A stretch of DNA of 10,553 nt from an uncultured bacterium. GTDB taxonomy: Bacteria > Bacteroidota > Bacteroidia > Bacteroidales > CAIWKO01. Below the pieces are notes generated by a model, which saw only the letters and a program-made list of their open reading frames with translations, ran no database searches and was not told the DNA's origin. The DNA lies in assembly GCA_903916135.1 (NCBI GenBank), contig CAIWVT010000527.1:1-10553 (forward strand). The letters are read 5' to 3'. This document shows positions 1 through 7,454 of this stretch, in pieces (the stretch's first letter is position 1; the number at the start of each line of letters is the position of its first letter). The translations under genes and the position numbers were made by a program.

Positions 1-47
1 ATTTCGATTTCGACGAACTTGGCGACGACACTGGCAACAAGCACTAA
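1..47 (+). CDS. C-terminal tail of an upstream gene (partial)
   Basis: Reading from base 3 gives a short acidic tail, FDFDELGDDTGNKH, ending in TAA at 45-47. Acidic, low-complexity C-termini like this are common in cytoplasmic proteins, and the next gene on this strand starts about 150 bases later. Only 14 codons are visible, so the family cannot be named. The open frame could be chance. The call rests on its coding-like composition and its position upstream of a promoter. Confidence 0.35.
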   Translation, partial: FDFDELGDDTGNKH

Positions 48-160
48 GCAGGTTTCGATGCTATACCTTGGCGGTATTCAACGCATCTTCGGATGGCTTA
101 AATCCTTTGTTTGTTTTGTATCGAACAGCATTTTATTCTGTGAAATACCGGAAAAGACAT

Positions 161-168
161 TAATTTTG
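161..168 (+). promoter_or_regulatory. Promoter -7 element for parA operon
   Basis: TAATTTTG is an exact match to the Bacteroidota housekeeping -7 consensus TAnnTTTG. It lies 30 bases before the parA ATG, so a start of transcription near 174 would give a leader of about 25 bases. The -33 TTG element is imperfect: TTCTG ends at 140, 20 bases upstream. Confidence 0.6.
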
Positions 169-198
169 CAAAAAAAAGATTTATAATCTCAAGTTTTT

Positions 199-1014
199 AT
201 GGGAAAAGTAATAGCAATTGCTAATCAAAAAGGTGGCGTCGGGAAGACCACATCGGCTATCAATCTGAGTGCGAGTTTTGCGGTGTTGGATTATAAAACC
301 TTGCTGATTGATGCCGACCCGCAAGCCAATGCGACTTCGGGCGTGGGTTTCGATCCCAAAAACATCAAAACCAGCATCTACGAATGTATCATTGAAGAAG
401 TAGAGCCTCAAAATATCATACTCAACACCAAGACTCCCAACCTTGATTTGTTGCCGGCTCACATTGATTTGGTGGGTGCCGAAATAGAGCTTATCAATTT
501 GCCCAATCGTGAGAAAATGATGCGCAAGGTTATCAACAAAATCAAAGACAATTATGATTTTGTGGTGATAGACTGCTCGCCTTCCTTGGGGCTTATCGTG
601 GTGAATTCGTTGGCTGCCGCCGATTCGGTCATCATCCCTGTGCAGTGCGAATATTTCGCTTTGGAAGGTCTGGGCAAATTGCTGAACACTATCAAAATTA
701 TACAGTCGCACATCAATCCCGACTTGGATATTGAAGGTATTTTGCTGACGATGTATGACCAGCGTTTGCGTTTGTCGAATCAGGTGGTGGAGGAAGTGAA
801 GACGCATTTTCAACAGATGGTGTTCGACACTATCATACAGCGCAACACCAAATTGGGCGAAGCACCCAGCTTTGGCGAGACCATCATCATGTATGATGCC
901 GACAGCAAAGGCGCTATCAATTATCTGAATTTGGCGCGCGAAATTTTACAAAAAAACAACATGACTCGAATTAATCAAAGAGACAAAATAATTTATCCTG
1001 AAGATGACAACTAA
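199..1014 (+). CDS. parA: ParA/Soj chromosome-partitioning ATPase
   Basis: A 271-residue ParA-family ATPase of the MinD/ParA deviant Walker fold. It is expected to bind DNA non-specifically as an ATP dimer and to move ParB-parS complexes during chromosome segregation. Seen in the sequence: the deviant Walker A KGGVGKTT at residues 11-18 with the signature lysine K11, the A' motif LLIDADPQ with D38 and D40, and Walker B VVID ending at D125. The length is usual for chromosomal Soj-type proteins, which lack the N-terminal helix-turn-helix of plasmid ParA. The ATG follows an A/T-rich leader and a good -7 promoter element. The stop codon overlaps the start of parB, so the two are translationally coupled. 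The C-terminal 20 residues (after about 250) are charged and form a variable tail. Confidence 0.97.
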   Translation: MGKVIAIANQKGGVGKTTSAINLSASFAVLDYKTLLIDADPQANATSGVGFDPKNIKTSIYECIIEEVEPQNIILNTKTPNLDLLPAHIDLVGAEIELINLPNREKMMRKVINKIKDNYDFVVIDCSPSLGLIVVNSLAAADSVIIPVQCEYFALEGLGKLLNTIKIIQSHINPDLDIEGILLTMYDQRLRLSNQVVEEVKTHFQQMVFDTIIQRNTKLGEAPSFGETIIMYDADSKGAINYLNLAREILQKNNMTRINQRDKIIYPEDDN

Positions 1015-1894
1015 GAAAAGAAGCAGTGTAATAGGACGTGGATTAAGTTCTTTGCTCGAAAACCCTGACACAGATATCACCAGCAAAAGCGATTTGTCGG
1101 GCAAATTTGTGGTTGGCTCGGTGAGCCAAATCAAAATAACTCAAATTGAAGCTAATCCGTTCCAGCCACGCGACATATTTGACGAAGAATCCTTACAGCA
1201 ATTGGCAGAATCCATAAAGTTGCACGGGGTGATACAACCTGTAACGGTTCGCAAATTGGGTTACGACAAGTATCAATTGATAGCCGGCGAACGGCGGTTT
1301 AAAGCCACGCAATTGGCAGGTTTGGAAGAAATACCCGCCTACATCCGCGTTGCTGATGATGAACAAATGTTGGAATGGGCGTTGATTGAAAACATTCACC
1401 GCGAAAACTTGAATCCCATAGACATCGCATTGAGCTATCAACGTTTGGTGGATGAATGTAAACTTACGCAGGAAGAATTGAGCCTGAAAGTTCATTCAAA
1501 AAGGTCCACAGTAACAAATTATCTGCGTTTGCTGAAGCTGCCCGATATGGTTCAGAAAGCCTTGAAAGAAAACCAACTCACCATGGGTCATGCACGTGCA
1601 ATTGCTGCTATTGACAACGTAGTTAAACAGAATGCAATTTTTAAGCTGATTATTGAAAAAGATCTCTCGGTGCGCGAAGTGGAGAAATTGGTGAAAGATA
1701 GTGCTCCATTCCCAAAACTCAAGACCTCCTACCGTCCTGCTATGCCTCCAAAATTTGTGGAAGCACGGAAATATCTGAACGAGCATTTCTTTCAGAATGT
1801 GGATATCGTTTATAAAAATAAAGGGAAGGGAACTATCGTTATTACGTTTAACTCCGATGATGAATTTAATAAAATCATCTCGAAGATGAAATAA
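1004..1894 (+). CDS. parB: ParB/Spo0J centromere-binding CTPase
   Basis: A 296-residue ParB that should bind parS sites, load as a CTP-dependent sliding clamp and stimulate ParA. Visible parts in order: an N-terminal RGLSSLL segment (residues 12-18), the usual ParA-stimulating region; box I NPFQPR (51-56); the CTP-binding motif GERRFKA (95-101); box II ENIHRENLNPID (129-140); a helix-turn-helix at about 153-177 (LTQEELSLKV, then STVTNYLRLL); the MGHARA motif (194-199); and a C-terminal dimerisation domain from about 245. The fourth position of the CTP motif is F and the sixth K, where R is commoner in the family, a conservative change. The start codon lies inside the parA 3' end (11-base overlap). 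No convincing parS 16-mer was found in the window. Confidence 0.97.
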   Translation: MTTKKRSSVIGRGLSSLLENPDTDITSKSDLSGKFVVGSVSQIKITQIEANPFQPRDIFDEESLQQLAESIKLHGVIQPVTVRKLGYDKYQLIAGERRFKATQLAGLEEIPAYIRVADDEQMLEWALIENIHRENLNPIDIALSYQRLVDECKLTQEELSLKVHSKRSTVTNYLRLLKLPDMVQKALKENQLTMGHARAIAAIDNVVKQNAIFKLIIEKDLSVREVEKLVKDSAPFPKLKTSYRPAMPPKFVEARKYLNEHFFQNVDIVYKNKGKGTIVITFNSDDEFNKIISKMK

Positions 1895-1906
1895 TACTAG
1901 TTCGAG

Positions 1907-2593
1907 ATGACCAAAAAGGTTTATAAATATCTGATTTTTTCTTTTGCTTACTTTTTAGTTTATAATACCTACGGGCAGAACCATGCTGTTGATAGTATCG
2001 GCGTGGATTCGCTCCATATACAAAGCGATACGAATTCGGTTCGATTTTTGAATCAGCAATATCTGAACTGGGAGAAGACACAAAATCAAGCAGCACAAGT
2101 CAACAACAAGAGTCAAGATACTGCAAAAGTTCGGCTGCACTCAGCGAAGAAAGCGTCATGGATGTCGGCGGCTTTGCCAGGTTTGGGACAAGTGTATAAT
2201 CACAAGTACTGGAAGATTCCGATTATATATGTGGGATTAGGTATCATCGGCTATTTGGGCTATAATTATTACACAAAATTCACCCGATTTAAAGACACTT
2301 ATATGTTTCGAGCGGGGGAAGATTCGACGAAAACCGACTATTATCCCTACATCACATCGAAAGATGTTTTGTATCAGAATTGGAGTTACAATCGGCGCAA
2401 CTTTGAGTTGACTTGTATCTTCGGCAGCCTGCTGTATGTGCTCAATATCATAGACGCATCGGTGGATGCACATCTATATAAATTCGATATTTCGGACGAT
2501 TTGTCGCTGCGCATTGAACCTATCATAACAAACTATAATTATACATCTTACAACAACCCATCTGCTGGCATAAAGCTAACTTTTGGCTTCTAA
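1907..2593 (+). CDS. DUF5683 domain-containing membrane protein
   Basis: A 228-residue protein encoded 12 bases after parB, in the same operon. The N-terminus (MTKKVYKYLIFSFAYFLVYN) is basic then hydrophobic, a likely signal peptide ending near TYG-Q at residues 21-24. A polar Ser/Gln/Asn-rich stretch follows to about residue 75. The diagnostic DUF5683 core is at 79-125: an SAKKASW segment, PGLGQVYN (91-98), KYWKIP and a Gly/Tyr-rich membrane helix. A second hydrophobic helix lies near 168-190. The chain ends GIKLTFGF, a pattern seen in envelope-associated Bacteroidota proteins. DUF5683 genes regularly sit behind parAB in this phylum, often followed by dapB and lepB, which are absent here. 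The biochemical role is unknown. The family call rests on the core motif plus synteny. Confidence 0.85.
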   Translation: MTKKVYKYLIFSFAYFLVYNTYGQNHAVDSIGVDSLHIQSDTNSVRFLNQQYLNWEKTQNQAAQVNNKSQDTAKVRLHSAKKASWMSAALPGLGQVYNHKYWKIPIIYVGLGIIGYLGYNYYTKFTRFKDTYMFRAGEDSTKTDYYPYITSKDVLYQNWSYNRRNFELTCIFGSLLYVLNIIDASVDAHLYKFDISDDLSLRIEPIITNYNYTSYNNPSAGIKLTFGF

Positions 2594-2651
2594 AATCCCC
2601 TATTAACAAATATTTATTTAGATTTTTTGCTGCACATATTAATCTTATGTG

Positions 2652-2659
2652 TAATTTTG
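2652..2659 (+). promoter_or_regulatory. Promoter -7 element for the peptidase gene
   Basis: TAATTTTG matches TAnnTTTG exactly. A TTTG at 2626-2629 lies 22 bases upstream, within the 17-23 base spacing reported for Bacteroidota -33/-7 promoters. The element overlaps an in-frame ATG at 2647, which argues that this ATG is not the start and that translation begins at 2689. Confidence 0.6.
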
Positions 2660-2688
2660 AATATTATTTTACATTTAAAACTTATCAC

Positions 2689-3933
2689 ATGAAAAAAATC
2701 GTATTAACTATTGCTCTCGTAACATCTTTTGTTGCGTTGTTTGCGCAGGCTCCCGGAAAAGATAAAGCTGTTTTTAAGGACTATCAGCCGGGTTTTTATC
2801 AAAATTTTATTCTGAAAGGGATAGAAGAATTTAACCAACAGCAGGAAACTCCAAAAAATGATCGTCGTTTCAAAATTGTTTTGAGCGGAATGAATCTTCC
2901 TACGAACATTGATTTATATAACAAGCAATGGTGTAACGAACCAATTTCTCAAGGCAATACAGGAACTTGTTGGTGTTTTTCCACGACATCTTATTATGAA
3001 TCTGAAATATTTCGTCTGACGAAACAAAAAGTAAAACTTTCGGAAATGTACACTGTGTATTGGGAGTATGTTGAAAAAGCTCGTTACTTTGTTAAAACCC
3101 GCGGCACATCAGCTTTTGGAGAAGGTTCGGAAGCCAATGCCGTGAAACGGATTTGGTTAATATATGGCATAGTTCCCGAAGATGCTTATACCGGATTTAA
3201 ACCCGGGCAAACGTATCACAACCATTCTAAGATGTTTGACGAGATGGATACGTATCTAAAATTTGTGAAGACAAATGATGCGTGGAACGAAGATGCTGTG
3301 TTATCAACCATCAAAAGCATCCTGAATTCCTATTTGGGCGTCCCTCCTACCAAAATCATGTTGAATGGTAAAGATTATACTCCCATGGAATACCTCAATG
3401 ACTATTTGAAGTTAAATTTGAATGATTATGTGGATGTTACATCCCTCCTTGAGAAACCTTATTATCAACAAGTGGAATATATTGTTCCTGATAATTGGTG
3501 GCATAATGCAGATTATTATAACATTCCTTTGGATGATTATATGAAAATCGTTAAAGCTTCCATCCGCAAAGGATATACGGTGGGTATAGGCGGAGATGTT
3601 TCGGAAGCAGGTTTCGAGCCTTTCGCTCAGGTGGCTATAATTCCAAGCTTTGACATACCTTCTGAATATATTGATGAATATGCACGTCAGTTTCGCTTTA
3701 GCAACAAAACTACTACGGACGATCATGGCTTGCATATTGTGGGTTATATAGAAAAAGATGGCAAAGATTGGTATTTGGTGAAAGATTCCGGTTCGGGCAG
3801 CAGAAACGTGGGGAAACAAAGCAAAAGTTTTGGGTATTATTTCTTTAGCGAAGATTATGTGAAGCTGAAAATCATGGATATCATCGTCCATAAAGATATG
3901 TTGAAAGATTATCTACCGATGTTTAAAAAATAA
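2689..3933 (+). CDS. Secreted C1-family cysteine peptidase (PepC/bleomycin hydrolase-like)
   Basis: A 414-residue papain-fold peptidase of the C1B (aminopeptidase C/bleomycin hydrolase) type. Residues 1-20 form a signal peptide (MKKIVLTIALVTSFVALFAQ), so it should work in the periplasm or outside the cell. Catalytic features: oxyanion-hole Gln Q88 and nucleophile C94 in QGNTGTCWCFS, and general-base His H346 in DDHGLHIVGY. The residue that normally orients the His is Asn in NSWG; here it is D366 in VKDSGSGS and the following Trp is missing. The C-terminal DYVKLKIMDIIVHKD segment matches the end of PepC-like proteins. An in-frame ATG at 2647 would put a polar stretch before the signal peptide and would overlap the promoter, so 2689 is preferred. 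Natural substrates are unknown. Activity is not certain because of the Asn-to-Asp change. Confidence 0.85.
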   Translation: MKKIVLTIALVTSFVALFAQAPGKDKAVFKDYQPGFYQNFILKGIEEFNQQQETPKNDRRFKIVLSGMNLPTNIDLYNKQWCNEPISQGNTGTCWCFSTTSYYESEIFRLTKQKVKLSEMYTVYWEYVEKARYFVKTRGTSAFGEGSEANAVKRIWLIYGIVPEDAYTGFKPGQTYHNHSKMFDEMDTYLKFVKTNDAWNEDAVLSTIKSILNSYLGVPPTKIMLNGKDYTPMEYLNDYLKLNLNDYVDVTSLLEKPYYQQVEYIVPDNWWHNADYYNIPLDDYMKIVKASIRKGYTVGIGGDVSEAGFEPFAQVAIIPSFDIPSEYIDEYARQFRFSNKTTTDDHGLHIVGYIEKDGKDWYLVKDSGSGSRNVGKQSKSFGYYFFSEDYVKLKIMDIIVHKDMLKDYLPMFKK

Positions 3934-3951
3934 TCATAACACATAAAAGCC

Positions 3952-4965
3952 ATGAAACTATTAAAGAAACTTGCGATTGGGCTGTTGGTCGTTGTAGTAC
4001 TTGTTTTGATTGCAGCTATATTCTTGCCTTCCACCAAACATGTGGAGGACTCGTTAACGATAAATGCTCCTGCCAGCCATGTGTATGAGCAAGTGGTGAG
4101 CCTTAGAAATTGGCAAAAATGGACACCCTTTACAGCAAACGACACTGCCATGATAACCACCTACTCCGGTCCCATGAAGGGCGTTGGTGCCGTGATGAGT
4201 TGGCAGAGTAAAAAAGCGGGCAATGGCGTGATGACAGTATTGGAAGTAGTAAAAAACAAATCCATCAAAACGCAGATTGAGTTTGAAGGACAAGGGATTT
4301 CGCACAGCGAATGGAAATTTGAAGGAACGGGAACCACGACTAAAGTTACTTGGTCCATAGATGTGGAACATTTGGCATATCCATTGGGTAGAATTATGGG
4401 ATTGATGATGCCTGGCATGTTGCACAAAAGCTTTCAGCAGGGATTGGCAAGTTTGAAGAAAGTGAGTGAGGATTACACAAAAGCGCTCGCTATTTATAAA
4501 ACATCGGATATAAAAGTCGTCCCTATGGAGGCTCAATTTGCTTTGATTATCAAAGATTCATCCACCTGCGACAATGTTGACGTGTTGTTGAGTAAAATCT
4601 ATGGACAAATTGGTCAGTTTGTTGGTCAAAACAAAATAGAAACAGTGGGTGCCCCTTTTGCTCGCTATTTGGTGTGGGATAATGCGAAAGATAAAAATGT
4701 GATGGAAGCAGGGTTCTTTATCAAAAATAAGGTTGCAGGAAAGGATAATATCGTTTGTATTGAAATTCCGAAAGGGAATTTTGTTACTGCCACCCATTTC
4801 GGCGCTTATGAAACTACTTACAAATCGCACGAACTTATTGAGAATTATATCAAAGATAATAAGTTGGTGACAGCAGGCGCTTCTTGGGAAAGCTATAATA
4901 CCGATCCTGAAACAGAACCCGATATGACCAAGTGGCAAACGCAAATCTTCTATCCTATTAAATAG
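3952..4965 (+). CDS. Membrane-anchored SRPBCC plus GyrI-like effector-binding protein
   Basis: A 337-residue, probably two-domain protein. Residues 1-28 form one hydrophobic helix (KLAIGLLVVVVLVLIAAIF), a membrane anchor or uncleaved signal. Residues about 33-175 have the SRPBCC/polyketide-cyclase pattern: an INAPASHVYEQVVSLRNWQKWTPF opening typical of START-like ligand-binding folds, then alternating strands and a long C-terminal helix. Residues about 185-337 resemble the GyrI-like/AraC effector-binding fold, with repeating strand patterns such as YLVWDNA and GNFVTATHFGAYETT. Both folds bind small hydrophobic ligands, so a ligand-sensing or carrier role is plausible, but none is proven. The gene starts 18 bases after the peptidase stop with no evident promoter, so co-transcription is likely. 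A strong terminator follows. Confidence 0.75.
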   Translation: MKLLKKLAIGLLVVVVLVLIAAIFLPSTKHVEDSLTINAPASHVYEQVVSLRNWQKWTPFTANDTAMITTYSGPMKGVGAVMSWQSKKAGNGVMTVLEVVKNKSIKTQIEFEGQGISHSEWKFEGTGTTTKVTWSIDVEHLAYPLGRIMGLMMPGMLHKSFQQGLASLKKVSEDYTKALAIYKTSDIKVVPMEAQFALIIKDSSTCDNVDVLLSKIYGQIGQFVGQNKIETVGAPFARYLVWDNAKDKNVMEAGFFIKNKVAGKDNIVCIEIPKGNFVTATHFGAYETTYKSHELIENYIKDNKLVTAGASWESYNTDPETEPDMTKWQTQIFYPIK

Positions 4966-4980
4966 TTCATTTTGTTAGAT

Positions 4981-5012
4981 AAAAAAAAGCTGAACAGTGT
5001 TCAGCTTTTTTT
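4981..5012. terminator. Bidirectional rho-independent terminator
   Basis: A perfect 8-bp stem, AGCTGAAC (4988-4995) and GTTCAGCT (4999-5006), closes a 3-base loop. It is flanked by A8 on the left and T7 on the right, so it can end transcription in both directions. It sits between the SRPBCC gene (stop 4965) and the convergent DUF4139 gene (stop at 5030), exactly where a shared terminator is expected. Confidence 0.92.
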
Positions 5013-5029
5013 ATGTCATATATTTGCGT

Positions 5030-6613
5030 TTAGTAACTGCTTCCGGCATTGGAAGGAGCATACACTTCGTATTCATACGTCACAGTTTTCTTTTCCTTTG
5101 CGCCGCAGGGTATCTCCCAATTGACATTGATATAGGGGTTCAGATAACTGTATCTGCCACTCTTTTCCGTTTTGCCGCCATCGCTCACGGACAACACATT
5201 TGCCAATAAATCTTTCTTAATGGTCAAAAATATCTTTTTGTTTTGGAGGTTTTCAATATAAATTGTGCCGCGAATGGTTACTTTGTTATAATAGGTCTTG
5301 CCAATTTTCTTCACATTCTCTTCTTTTTTCACTTCCTCTTCTTTGTTTTTCACTACCACATCGCCGGCTTTGGATAATTGCACCGAGATGTTTGCCCCTG
5401 TAGGCGTGTATTTGATGCGGTCTTGTGCCAATGGCTGTAGGTTTTCGTTCTGCACAAACACAGGTGCTGTAGTGAACGGGTAGGTGGTATTGTTGGTCAA
5501 TTGCAGCGAATGATATACATCGAATCTCTTCTCAGGGTCGTTGCTTATGTAGCTATAATAGGAATAGTTTACAATATCGCCAAGCGACACTTCATAAACA
5601 TCTTTGTAGGGTATTTTGGCAGAAAATATCTGAAAACTTGTCTTGCTTTGCTTTGGCAGACTCACCTTTCCTACTTTATACATATATAAATCATTGGTTT
5701 TTTCGCCTGCTGTGGAGTAGTCATAATACTGCTCAATATGATTCATCGCTGCAGAAGCATCTGTGGCAACATACGAATTGTCGTTTGAATAGCTTTGCAT
5801 CGCCAACATCGGAACGGTGTTTACAGTCGGTTTTGTATCGTATATAGACGTTAAGTAGTTGTTGTAAATAGGATCGAATGTCATGCCATAATAGAACTGC
5901 GGATTGCCCACCGTTAGGGTCAATTCGGCATCGTTTATATCTTCCGAATAGTTCTCCACCAAGGCTTTCATCTCCAATTGTAGCTCATTTTCGTTGATTA
6001 CCTTTATATTATAAGAAGGAAACCATTGGATGCCGTCTTGCATATATACCAAGCGCAAATCCGTGGAGTTAACGTTTTTGTCGAAATAAATCTTTGCCAC
6101 ACGCACCAAAGAATCCACCGTCAACATGCCCACGCCGGCATCTTCAATGGTGAAATCTATCATAGATGTTACAGTGAAATAGGTGGTTTTGTTATCGGTG
6201 GTTTTGATTTTCGCGATAGCAGAAGATTCGTAGTAATCAGATAGGATGCCGCTGATTTCTCTGCTATTTTTATCAGCATCGGCTGCATAGGTAAAATGCA
6301 CTTTCTTGCCCACCGAGCCTTTGAATATATCATTAAAGTTTTGCGGATTTTTGGTCTTTTTGATGGTGTCGGTGAGAAAACAAACTTTGGAAATTTTAGC
6401 TTCTTTGGTGGTGTTGAGCCAATAGGTGCCCAACAAAGGCTCTTGGGGTAGCTCGAGAACCGCATAGCCTTTTTTGGCAGATACATTTCCTTCTTTTGCA
6501 ACAAAATAGGTGCCATTTTTAAATACATTTACCTGCACCTGACTCAGTGCGCTTTGCGCAGATACTAAAGTCATTAGCGATAATAGATAACAGAATACGA
6601 AAGTTTTTTTCAT
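5030..6613 (-). CDS. Secreted DUF4139 domain-containing protein
   Basis: A 527-residue exported protein. Residues 1-19 (MKKTFVFCYLLSLMTLVSA) form a signal peptide with likely cleavage before Q20. The N-terminal part to about 170 is rich in beta strands (a DUF4140-like position). The segment DGIQWFPSYNIKV at 193-205 resembles the opening of DUF4139, where a W-x-P-x-Y motif begins a beta-rich region that continues to the C-terminus. A charged linker rich in Lys and Glu (422-438) precedes the last beta module, which ends with WEIPCGAKEKKTVTYEYEVY. Family members include MucoidyA-like proteins of unknown role in bacteria and animals. Tyr and Asn are unusually frequent. It stands alone, convergent with the SRPBCC gene and divergent from the methyltransferase. 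The biochemical role is unknown. Confidence 0.75.
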   Translation of the reverse strand: MKKTFVFCYLLSLMTLVSAQSALSQVQVNVFKNGTYFVAKEGNVSAKKGYAVLELPQEPLLGTYWLNTTKEAKISKVCFLTDTIKKTKNPQNFNDIFKGSVGKKVHFTYAADADKNSREISGILSDYYESSAIAKIKTTDNKTTYFTVTSMIDFTIEDAGVGMLTVDSLVRVAKIYFDKNVNSTDLRLVYMQDGIQWFPSYNIKVINENELQLEMKALVENYSEDINDAELTLTVGNPQFYYGMTFDPIYNNYLTSIYDTKPTVNTVPMLAMQSYSNDNSYVATDASAAMNHIEQYYDYSTAGEKTNDLYMYKVGKVSLPKQSKTSFQIFSAKIPYKDVYEVSLGDIVNYSYYSYISNDPEKRFDVYHSLQLTNNTTYPFTTAPVFVQNENLQPLAQDRIKYTPTGANISVQLSKAGDVVVKNKEEEVKKEENVKKIGKTYYNKVTIRGTIYIENLQNKKIFLTIKKDLLANVLSVSDGGKTEKSGRYSYLNPYINVNWEIPCGAKEKKTVTYEYEVYAPSNAGSSY

Positions 6614-6632
6614 AAGATTGGAAGATTTAATT

Positions 6633-6640
6633 TATATTTG
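6633..6640 (+). promoter_or_regulatory. Promoter -7 element for the methyltransferase gene
   Basis: TATATTTG matches TAnnTTTG exactly and lies 32 bases before the ATG at 6673, a spacing like that of parA and the peptidase gene. No clean TTG is found at the -33 position. Confidence 0.5.
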
Positions 6641-6672
6641 TTTTCAGAAAAAACCTTTAAGCACCAAATCTT

Positions 6673-7416
6673 ATGCCAAAAACTCAGAATATTGATCTTT
6701 CAAACAAAAGTAAAGGAATACTTTATCTAATTCCTTCCACCTTGGGAAGCGAATCGCAACCCAACGACGTGTTGCCGGAGCTAAATCGGCACATCATCGA
6801 AAGCCTCACGGTTTTTATTGTTGAAGAACTGAAGACGGCTCGGCGGTTTCTAAAACGTATCAACAAAGACATAAATATTGATGCTATAGAGTTCCTGATT
6901 TTCAACGAGCATACGGTGAAAACCGACCTAGCACAGTATATTGCCCCCCTATTGAACGGGCGCAACGTGGGACTGCTGTCGGAGGCAGGATTGCCATGCA
7001 TAGCCGACCCTGGAAAAGAGATAGTGAGCGAGGCACATGAGCATCGCATCACCGTGAAACCTTTGACGGGTCCGTCGTCTATCTTGTTAGCTTTGATAGC
7101 CTCGGGCTTCAACGGGCAGAACTTCGCTTTCCATGGTTATTTGCCTGTGGAAAAGATGCCGCGCCAAAAGAAAATCAAACAATTAGAAGCCTCCATCCTA
7201 CCCAACTTCCAAACGCAGATATTTATTGAGACGCCCTATAGGAATAACCAACTCATGACATCATTGCTGGAAACCTGCCACAGCGAAACCCTGCTGTGTG
7301 TGGCTGCAGATATCAGTTTGCCGACAGAACAAATCATCTCAACGTCCATATCACGTTGGAGAAAGATAAAATATGACTTTAATAAAAGACCTGCGGTGTT
7401 TTTGGTGTATCAATAG
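6673..7416 (+). CDS. RsmI-like SAM-dependent methyltransferase (tetrapyrrole methylase fold)
   Basis: A 247-residue member of the tetrapyrrole methylase superfamily, closest in motif order to RsmI (16S rRNA C1402 2'-O-methyltransferase). Motifs seen, with the usual RsmI version in brackets: LYLIPSTLG 17-25 (YVVATPIGN), SEAGLPCIADPG 103-114 (SDAGTPLISDPG), PLTGPSS 130-136 (PLPGPSA), FAFHGYLP 151-158 (FEGFLP) and FIETPYRN 184-191 (YESPHR). The chain lacks the small C-terminal domain of classical RsmI (about 280 residues) and has a longer N-terminal lead-in. Bacteroidota commonly carry such a short paralogue beside a true RsmI, so its RNA target is uncertain. The start is supported by the -7 element at 6633. 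It is divergent from the DUF4139 gene. Confidence 0.85.
   Translation: MPKTQNIDLSNKSKGILYLIPSTLGSESQPNDVLPELNRHIIESLTVFIVEELKTARRFLKRINKDINIDAIEFLIFNEHTVKTDLAQYIAPLLNGRNVGLLSEAGLPCIADPGKEIVSEAHEHRITVKPLTGPSSILLALIASGFNGQNFAFHGYLPVEKMPRQKKIKQLEASILPNFQTQIFIETPYRNNQLMTSLLETCHSETLLCVAADISLPTEQIISTSISRWRKIKYDFNKRPAVFLVYQ
6705..6712 (-). promoter_or_regulatory. Possible -7 element for the DUF4139 gene
   Basis: On the minus strand this reads TACTTTTG, an exact TAnnTTTG match inside the first codons of the divergent methyltransferase gene. A start near 6698 would give a leader of about 85 bases before the ATG at 6613. No -33 TTG is obvious, and a match of this quality occurs by chance every few kilobases, so support is limited. 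Confidence 0.3.
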
Positions 7417-7454
7417 TTTATTAATGGGTAAAGCCTTGTTTGATAATTAAGACA

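Noticed and set aside
63..77. ATACC-TTGGC-GGTAT hairpin after the first partial gene
   Set aside because: The stem is only 5 bp and no T-tract follows, so a terminator call is not supported.
181..813. Long open frame on the minus strand across parA
   Set aside because: It is opposite an unambiguous ParA gene, and its His/Gln/Phe-rich translation has no recognisable motif.
1591..1600. TGCACGTGCA, a palindrome with the CACGTG core of parS, inside parB
   Set aside because: Only about 10 of 16 positions fit the parS consensus, the outer TGTT/AACA parts are missing, and the bases encode the conserved MGHARA motif of ParB.
4054..4944. Several open frames antisense to the SRPBCC/GyrI gene
   Set aside because: They are shadows of the + strand gene with no promoter, leader or family pattern.
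5019..5026. TATATTTG on the + strand resembling a promoter -7 element
   Set aside because: It lies just past the bidirectional terminator and points into the antisense of the DUF4139 gene. No gene starts downstream on that strand.
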